The position numbers were made by a program, and so were the translations under genes. From NCBI RefSeq assembly GCF_905147045.1, contig NC_065889.1:5585001-5649000 (forward strand): 64,000 bases of DNA. The letters are read 5' to 3'. Of this stretch, positions 47,228 to 56,200 are shown piece by piece. How positions within the stretch are numbered: position 1 is the stretch's first letter; each line of letters begins with the position of its first letter. The stretch is from Nymphalis io (Eukaryota; Arthropoda; Insecta; Lepidoptera; Nymphalidae). The notes beneath the pieces were generated by a model, which saw only the letters and a program-made list of their open reading frames with translations, did no database searches and was not told the origin of the DNA.

Positions 47228-50200
47228 CTGTAAAAAAATATATTTTTTCAAATTTATATTTTATGCTGGCAATAAAAAAATCACAATTAAGATATGATAA
47301 AGAATAATAAATTACCAAAGGATCTTGATTGTTGTTCGTGTTCGCATCTTGATTAGCGTCATCAATACCAGCATCCTCAACTGATATAGGTCGTAAGGTC
47401 TGTAAAGTCCAATATAATATTTTTGATCAAGTATATGCTTATAAATGTGAATAAGTTATTGTCTCAATAGCGTATTCAATCACTGGAGGAGTAAAGACAA
47501 ATACATAACTTTGACAATTGAAATGATATAATTGGTCGAGATTCTGAATATTCGAAGAAATAGCGTTTTGAAAGTCAGCGTATTTGTTATTGAGACTTTG
47601 GTATTAAAAATAGTGGGTATAATAAGTTAAGTGGAATAGTGTTGTATTTGGAATTATAAAGAAATATGTCTGAATCAAGAACTGTTTGGAGTTTACAATA
47701 TAGTATATCTATAAACGCATCGCATGGAATATGTTAATCTATGGTTCTCTATCTGTATATCTGTATCTCTTCTCCTTCTTTGATTGCAATAGAGTGATAG
47801 CTAGTTTACTAATAATCAGTAGGTATGCGTCTCACATGCGAGTGGTTGGGCTCTCTCCAGGGGTAGGAGGACTTGACGTGCTGCAGCGGGTCGACGGCGG
47901 CGTGGCGGCGCCGCCCGTACAGCGCCACGCCCTCGCGCACGGCCTCCGACGCGTACGGCACGATGCTGTAGTTCCACACATCCGCGAACCACGCCTGCGG
48001 GCCGCGGAATATATATTACTTCCTCTGTTTTCGCTTGTCTTAATCACGTTAACGCTTATGACTCATGCAACTATTGTATATATACATAAATACTTATTTA
48101 TATTTTAGTTTTACTTCTGAAGTGCACTAAAGATAATATAAATTAATATAATGTCTGTGTATATACTCTCGATGTATACGTTGATATTATTTTTTCTAAT
48201 TTGTGAGCGCAACGTTTCATACGCAGGTTCACTCTTCTCGAGTTGGATGCGCTGTTTTATACTTAATTACGTCCTCTCTTTTAATATACATGGATAGAAT
48301 CATGCTATACCTGACTAGCTTCCAAGTCCATGGGACAAGCGAGGAATAGACGAGGGCCAACGGTAACGTCACTCGAAGAGTGGGCTTCTAAGAAGGCATT
48401 GAGGGTTGACCACACTCCAGGTAACCATTCAAGGACTGCTGCTAATGCTGGTTCACGTCGCCCTAGCCTCAATTCCAAGGAGAACAGTTTTCGGCGAAGA
48501 TATCTACACAAAAGATAAAAATATTATAATCCATAAGAATTTGTATGTTGCAAATAAAAACAACGATATTTTTATTTTATCGTACCGTGCCAAGAATCCC
48601 TTTACTGGTTCCATGTGGTTGGCCGTGAGCAGCCACCTGAAGTTGTGGTGAAGTTGAAGATTTGTCGTATTACATGTCGCCTGAGACATGGTACCTGTGC
48701 AATAGGAAATATATTTTTAGAATCATTTGAAGTCATTTGCTTTCCCGGCAAATATAAAAAAAAGAATAATCGAAGATCGTCAATGCGGTTAATAATGCTT
48801 TTAGAATAAATGTTTATTTATTTGTTTGGTAATCCAAGTAACAGCCTATGAATGTCCCACAGCTGGGCTAAGGCCTCCTCTCCTTTTTTGAGGAGAGGGG
48901 TTTGGAGTTGAACAGATAAAATTAACTAACTTAAATACCTTATTATATTAGATGTACTAAGACCAAAATGGGATTTGAGTAATGATTATAAATATAAAAG
49001 AATTAATGGAGTGGTAAACATTGCAATAAGGTATTGTAGGTCAGTAGAGGGCGTACCGATGATGACGGGCATGTTCCGGTTGTCGGGCGGCAGCAGGCCG
49101 GCGAAGGCGTCGCCCAGCGCGGAGGCGTGCTGCAGGTTGTCGAGCACCACGACGGCGGGCAGCAGCTCCTCGCCCGCCGCGCCGCCGCACTGCTCCGCGA
49201 TGTTGGCGAGGTAGGCGCGCAGCTCGTTGCATGATTTACGGTCAACGCTGTCGGGGAAATAAACAATCAATTTCCAATTCATTTCTTAATTTTAGTTTAC
49301 ATAATATGAGGCAACTTATCTCAATGACTAGCTAACTGCGCAAGAAATACAATAATATAGTCTTCTCACTCCTTAAAATCCTACATATTTCATAGATTTT
49401 TGCAGACAAACCTAATAATTTATACTACCCATATACGTTATATACCCATATACGAATAAAAGGCACATATTTACAGATGTTTCAGTGATCAACAGGTTTA
49501 ATACCGGAAGTGATCACCGCTTGGTTCGAGGCACTCTAAATATCAACTTAAAAGCCGAAAGATCGAGAATGATAAGGTCTACTCTCCGACCTACCATGCT
49601 CCAAGCTGCTCAAGGCTCCGAAAAGTTCCAAATGGAACTTCAAAATCAATTCACCGCGTTGGAAACCATAAGCAGCATTGATGAGAGAACCGACACGCTG
49701 GTCAAAATACTGCAAAACACATCCCACAAGTGTTTTCCGCCACAGAGAAGAGACAACGCACCAAAACTCTCTGCTGAGACACTCGAGCTCATGAGAAAAC
49801 GACGAGAACTACCATCGTTTTTGTCAGATAAGGCCTTAAACCGAACAATAAAAACGCTGACGCGACGCGATCTCCGACGCTCCAATACCCGTGCCATCAA
49901 GGCTGCGATTGAGCAAAATCGGGGATCGAAAGTGTTCGCTCGCAAGTTTGGGAGGCCGCGTCTGACAAAACTTAAAACTGAAAATGGTGGGGTCGTTACC
50001 TCTAGGCCTGAGATTATCGGAGAAGTAGAGAGGTTTTATGGGCAGTTGTTCTCTTCAAGATCGGATAAACCCGTGGGAATCAGTATTGATGACCAGCGCG
50101 CCTCTCTTATGCGCCATTACTCCGAGGAGCTCCCGGTCGTTGACCAAGGAGAGATTAGGGCGGCTCTAGAACAGCTTAAAAACAACAAAGCTCCGGGAGA

Positions 50201-53200
50201 TGACGGAATCACAACAGAGTTGCTTAAGGCAGGCGGGACTCCGGTCCTGAAAGAGCTAGCAAGCCTCTTTAATTCCGTCATCCAACATGGCAAGACCCCG
50301 GAAACGTGGAGCGGGAGTGAGGTGGTACTGTTTTTCAAGAAAGGTGATAAAACCCTCTTGAAAAACTACAGACCAATCTCCCTCCTGAGTCACGTGTATA
50401 AGCTGTTCTCAAGAGTCGTCACGAACCGTCTCGCCAGACGACTTGACGAGTTCCAGCCCCCAGAGCAAGCCGGCTTTCGATCAGGCTACAGCACCGTGGA
50501 CCACATCCATACTGTTCGGCAGATTGTGCAGAAGACCGAAGAGTACAATCAGCCGCTGTGTATGGCATTTGTGGACTACGAGAAAGCCTTCGACTCCATC
50601 GAAACCTGGGCAGTGCTCGACTCATTGCAGAGATGTCATATCGATTGGAGATATATCGAGGTACTGAGATGTCTGTACAACGCCGCTACAATGACTGTCC
50701 ACATCCAGGACTGTAAGACGAAGGCGATCCAACTGCGCAGAGGGGTGAGACAGGGGGATGTAATATCCCCGAAACTGTTCACCAACGCGTTGGAAGACGT
50801 TTTCAAAACGCTGGATTGGACTAGGTATGGAGTCAATGTAAACGGCGAGTACATCTCACACCTTCGATTTGCCGACGATATCGTCATCATAGCAGAGTCG
50901 CTGGAACAACTCACCGAAATGTTGCGTAGCCTAGGCGAGTCTTCCCGGTGTGTCGGTCTCGGTATGAACTTGGACAAGACCAAGGTCATGTTCAATAGGC
51001 ATGTCGTGCCGGGACCGATATACGTCGAGGGGAAACCTCTCGAAGTTGTTAGTGAATATACCTACCTAGGACAGATAATACAAGTCGGTAGGAACAACTT
51101 CGAGAAGGAAGCCGATCGAAGAATTCGCTTGGGATGGGCAGCATTTGGCAACCTTCGTCAAGTCCTCAAGTCGTCTATACCGCAATGTTTGAAGACGAAA
51201 GTCTTCAACCAATGCGTCTTACCTGCCATGACATACGGTGCCGAAACGTGGACACTAACTGCGGGACTAGTCCACAAATTCAAAGTCGCTCAGCGTGCTA
51301 TGGAGCGAGCTATGCTCGGAGTATCTTTGAAGGATAAGATCAGAAATGAGATTATCCGGAAAAGAACCGGAGTCACCGACATAGCTTGCAAAATTAGCAG
51401 GCTGAAGTGGCAGTGGGCTGGTCACGTATGTCGTAGGACCGATGGCCGTTGGAGCAGACGAGTCCTAGAGTGGAGACCGCGAATCAGCAAGCGCAGCGTA
51501 GGGCGCCCTCTAGCCAGGTGGACCGACGACCTTAAGAAGGTGGCGGGCACCAACTGGATGCGGAAGGCGGAGGACAGGGAGCTTTGGCGCACCTTGGGAG
51601 AGGCCTATGTTCAGCAGTGGACAACGATTGGCTGTTGATTGATATACGTTATCCTACTATATTAGACCAATGAGGTAGTATATACGATAATTTATGACAG
51701 AACTCAAAAAAAAATAAAACTTAATTTTTTTTAATATTAACTTTAGTTCTATTAATTTGCCTCTGAGTAACAATTTATTAAAACAACAATTTCAAGTAGC
51801 ACGCGCTTACAAATTTTATAACTTACTTGTTTTTTTTTAATTTTATAACTTACTAAAATATATATGAAATATAACAAAATTTATTGAGACGATAAACGTT
51901 AAGTTGTCGTATAGCTGATTTAAAATGTTATCAAAATACTTTAAATCTTACTTATTGTCTGTTTCATAATCGGTTAAATAAAAATATACTACCCAAAAAA
52001 ACTCTTATTATTTATTTGATTGCAGGAAATAAGAAAATATAGGAAAACTCACTTGAATGTTGCTACGGCTTCAACTGGATTTCCTCTTCGCTGCGTCCTT
52101 TGTACATAAAATTCCGCCAATTTAGCTGCCAAATATGATTTCCCCGTGCCGCTTGGTCCACAAAGTATTACCCTCCGGTGTTCAGACAATAGTGAAACAT
52201 ACCTACAAGTTAAAAAAAAACCAAAGTCAATAACCTCAGACATTAAATTAATTTCCAAGCCGACGATATCATTCATACATACCTATATACAATATTTTTT
52301 GGTATAAGGCTATCGAAAGCTAAGCTTCCGACACCTTGCAAACAAATATACAAAGTATTGATGGTGCCGATTATATAACCGCAGGGTAATAATTCAGGGA
52401 AACAGATTTCCGGTCCACGTGTTGCTTCTCCCAAATGATAGGACGTTATGGAATCAGTGTTGAGACCAAGATTCGTTCCAGGATCTATCCTGGACAGGTA
52501 GTCCTTGAATGTTTTTCTAACAATATAGTCTAAATTCTGCCAAGTCGTCTTACCAGATATGTACGTGTATGCTATAGTAAACTCATTGCAGTTTATTGTC
52601 GAATCACTATTGTACACGTTTTTGTATGAATTACTGTGCGTTGATTTATTACTTTTAAGGCTATTCGTGTTCGATTTGTTTATAGATTGCGGATAATCTT
52701 GAGTTTCTATTTCGGGGCTGTGGTTTTGAGACATCCTCGGGGAATCGAAACTGGGTTGTTTATCGAAGTGATTATTAAACGCAATAGCTGTTTGCTTTGC
52801 ATAAAATCTGCATTCCGATTCAGTTAATGTGTCTTGGACTTCTTCGAAATATCTTTGGAATGTTTCCGGTTGTCCTAAATATACAGCGATTGCAATTTTC
52901 TTCCCGTCCGTCGTATCGCCCTGACTGTCAGCGACACCTGACAACGAAATGGAATGTGTAAGAGATAATTGGTTACCAACTTACGGAGAGATAAGAAACG
53001 CAATAAAACCTTACCGATATCTGAATAGCTTTCTCCTATCGCTAACTCACGGCTTTTAGGGGGAGGTAGCACTGTATTGATATCGTAATCACCGCTCATC
53101 CTGTCCCCGGCGCTTAGTCCATTTGTAAATATGTCACTTGAACCATTTAAAGCTCCCAGTAAGGCTTCACTATTTTCATTTAGTTCACAAACAGCCTTGT

Positions 53201-56200
53201 TACCGTATATTGGCTCGACCATACTAGATTTAGGAGACCCTTTCTTGGAAAGGTCTCGAGATGGAGTCGAGGACATACAATTAAAGTCTAGATCTAAAGG
53301 CTGAGAATGAATGTCCATGGCCGCCTGAAATTTAAAAAAAAATATACATATAAAACTCTTCCGTTTTTAAATTATATTAATTGTGTTGATAAATATGACT
53401 TGTCACTTAAAATTTGGTCCGAATGTCTTAACAAGTTCTACTGAAAAATAGCGAAGAGCTTGCAGAGAGGTATATAATAACTTTACTCGTTTTAAATATA
53501 TCTTTCATGATTTATAAACCTTTATTCGATTTATGTAAAAAATTAATTGACTGGCAAAGATGGCCAATAAATAATTAATTGATATATGTATGCAATAATT
53601 ATAATATACAAAAATAGCAATTATACAATTGTATTACAATACCTGGTGCATGGTAGCTTGGTCGGCGAGGCTAAATCTCCTGGGATCCTCGACCGCAGAT
53701 CCTCCCGTTCCCAAAGAGCTCTGGCTGCCAGCCAACGACCTAGATGTAACGAGACGTTGCAATCGCTCGTTGTTTTGTTTCAGGTTCAACATCTCGTTCT
53801 GTAAAAAAAATTAACAATATATACATTTCAGTTTTTATTTACAGCAATAACTTTTTTCGGATTAAAACTCTGCTACGTTTAATTTTCAAACAATGGTACT
53901 GAAATTGTATATTTACCCTCATCTTTATAACAGTATCTTTGAGACTTTCGAGTTGATGTGCGGAGCTGAGCGCCTCTAGCCTTATATCTGTTAGCACCAA
54001 ATCTTTTTCTCGTAATTGCCTCTTCAATTCGTCGACTAAGCCTGACTGATCTTGTTTTTCTGAAATAAATATTAGGTGTCAAGTAACAAACCGATTATTT
54101 TGTCGCCTCTTCATTTTCTATTTATTAAAACAGTTTACTCACATACTAATGAATTTACTTAGGGCTCTTAAAATGACATGAACTAATACGACATAAAGCT
54201 TTCACTTAACCTAATTTCTCCAGCTTATATTTATCGAACAAATGCAACATGTGCGTTACAGAATTAGTAATGCTAATGCATCGAACAGATGGGATTTCGA
54301 CATTAGCGAATTGAATATGTCGGCAGAAATGTAGTTTGCGTAATTTACCTTTGGTCTGTTCTTCAGTATTTGCTGGAGGGCACGTCGTTTTGTCTTTAGC
54401 ATTGTCAAGAGTTTCGTGGGAATGTTCTAGACTATTCTCGTTGCTTCCTTCGCGGATCGTGTGCGGATCGTCGTAGTGATGAGAGCCCGACGAGCTGTCT
54501 TGTGAAGACAATTGCCCGAGGGAAGAGTGCTTTGCCGTTTTAGATATCTTGGCATTTCTTGAAAACGCTTTTGTAAACGATGAGCGCAACTGTGAGAAAC
54601 AAATATTAACTTTTAAATCGTAATAAATATTCCATACCACGCCAATGTCGAATAACTCTTCAAAATATAAAACGTTATTTTATTTATTAAAATCGATATA
54701 AACATGCCATTAATTTAAGCTGCTTTATTTAATGACGCATTAAGCTACCAACAAAACAATAAGCTAACAACAAAACAATAAGACAAAATAATTATTTAAA
54801 CAATAAAGTAATAACTCACCCATCCCTTTTTCTTATGTTTTTTATCATGTGGTGCTGACGACCCACTACTGAGACTGTTTATACTAGATACGCTATCGGT
54901 GGAGAGGTGCCGCGTGATGGCACCATTGCCTTGAGCTAACCGCTGAGGCGAAGATTGTTGAGTTTGTGTCGTGTTTGAATCCTAGAGGCGAGACATTCGA
55001 ATTAATTATAATATTTTATGATTTTAAAATTTTTAAGTAAGTTTAAAGAACTTTCTTCTCAATAACAAGAATATAAACATTTTTATTTTTTCAACAATGA
55101 TTTGATTGAAACAGCGATTTGTTTTGTGATTAAATATCTTAATATAATTTTAATGATTGGTCTTTCAAAAAAATATATTTATTTGGGAAATGGCTAATCA
55201 TTTTAAATATATATTATAAATTCCGTTACTCCAAATGATATTACGAATGAACATCAATATCGCATAGCTTCAAGATGTCGAGATTAATATTAGACGGCTA
55301 ATTAAAATAATTACGTTCACACGATATAGCATCAAGCATAAACAGGACGTTATGTCTCAACTATTGATGTTTGATATTTAGAACGAGATCTATTGATGGT
55401 CAATTTACTCCAAATGTAATCGTTGACGTCTACAATTGTGGTCACATATGCCATTTATTCGGCTTCGACTTTCACGTGTGCATTCGCACCTGTTCTAGTT
55501 TCATATATGTAAAAAGCGTGTGATTGGAACCATATCAATGATCTAACTGCCTGTTCTCACGTCTTTATATTGATTAGAACTTGCACACGAACTTGACGAT
55601 TTTATATACATTATTGATTTACTTTACGATTAATAAAGATAATGATTAAATAAATGCTAAACAATATTAAATTAAAGGTAAATAAAAAAATGATTGATCG
55701 TTATATTGCGGTTTAGTCCATTTCAGTGTCATTAATGACATAATGTCCTGTTTTAATTATAATATTTTAAATTATTCATACAGTATCGTGTTGACTATTA
55801 ATGAATTAATGCACTTTTGACGAAGCGTTATTGAAACTTGTAACCTATAACAAAATTATAATAGTAAAAACTATTATTAAATCTGTAATACCTCCATTAT
55901 TATATTAATTTATTGAATCATCGAGTGATTCGATTACTTTTATATATATTTAAATACATTACTGCTTAGAGTTATTATTGTAAAATAAGCTTGTTCTAAA
56001 CAGGTTTCTGCGTTAGCAATGTTTTTTTAAATTTAAAAAGTACCACATATCTACCACAGATAAACTATAATTTAAAAGTAAGAAATATATTCTAATTGAA
56101 TAAGTTTAAATGAAAGCATTATTTATTGGACATTCGCTGGACAAACGCGGCTGGACGCACTCGTGAGTCCACTTAGCCTTACCGTTTTAATTAAAGCGCC

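Noticed and set aside
49003..49266. Extra minus-strand frames of 63-87 codons over sickie exon 10
   Set aside because: They stay open only because the exon is GC-rich. The phase-consistent navigator frame is unambiguous.
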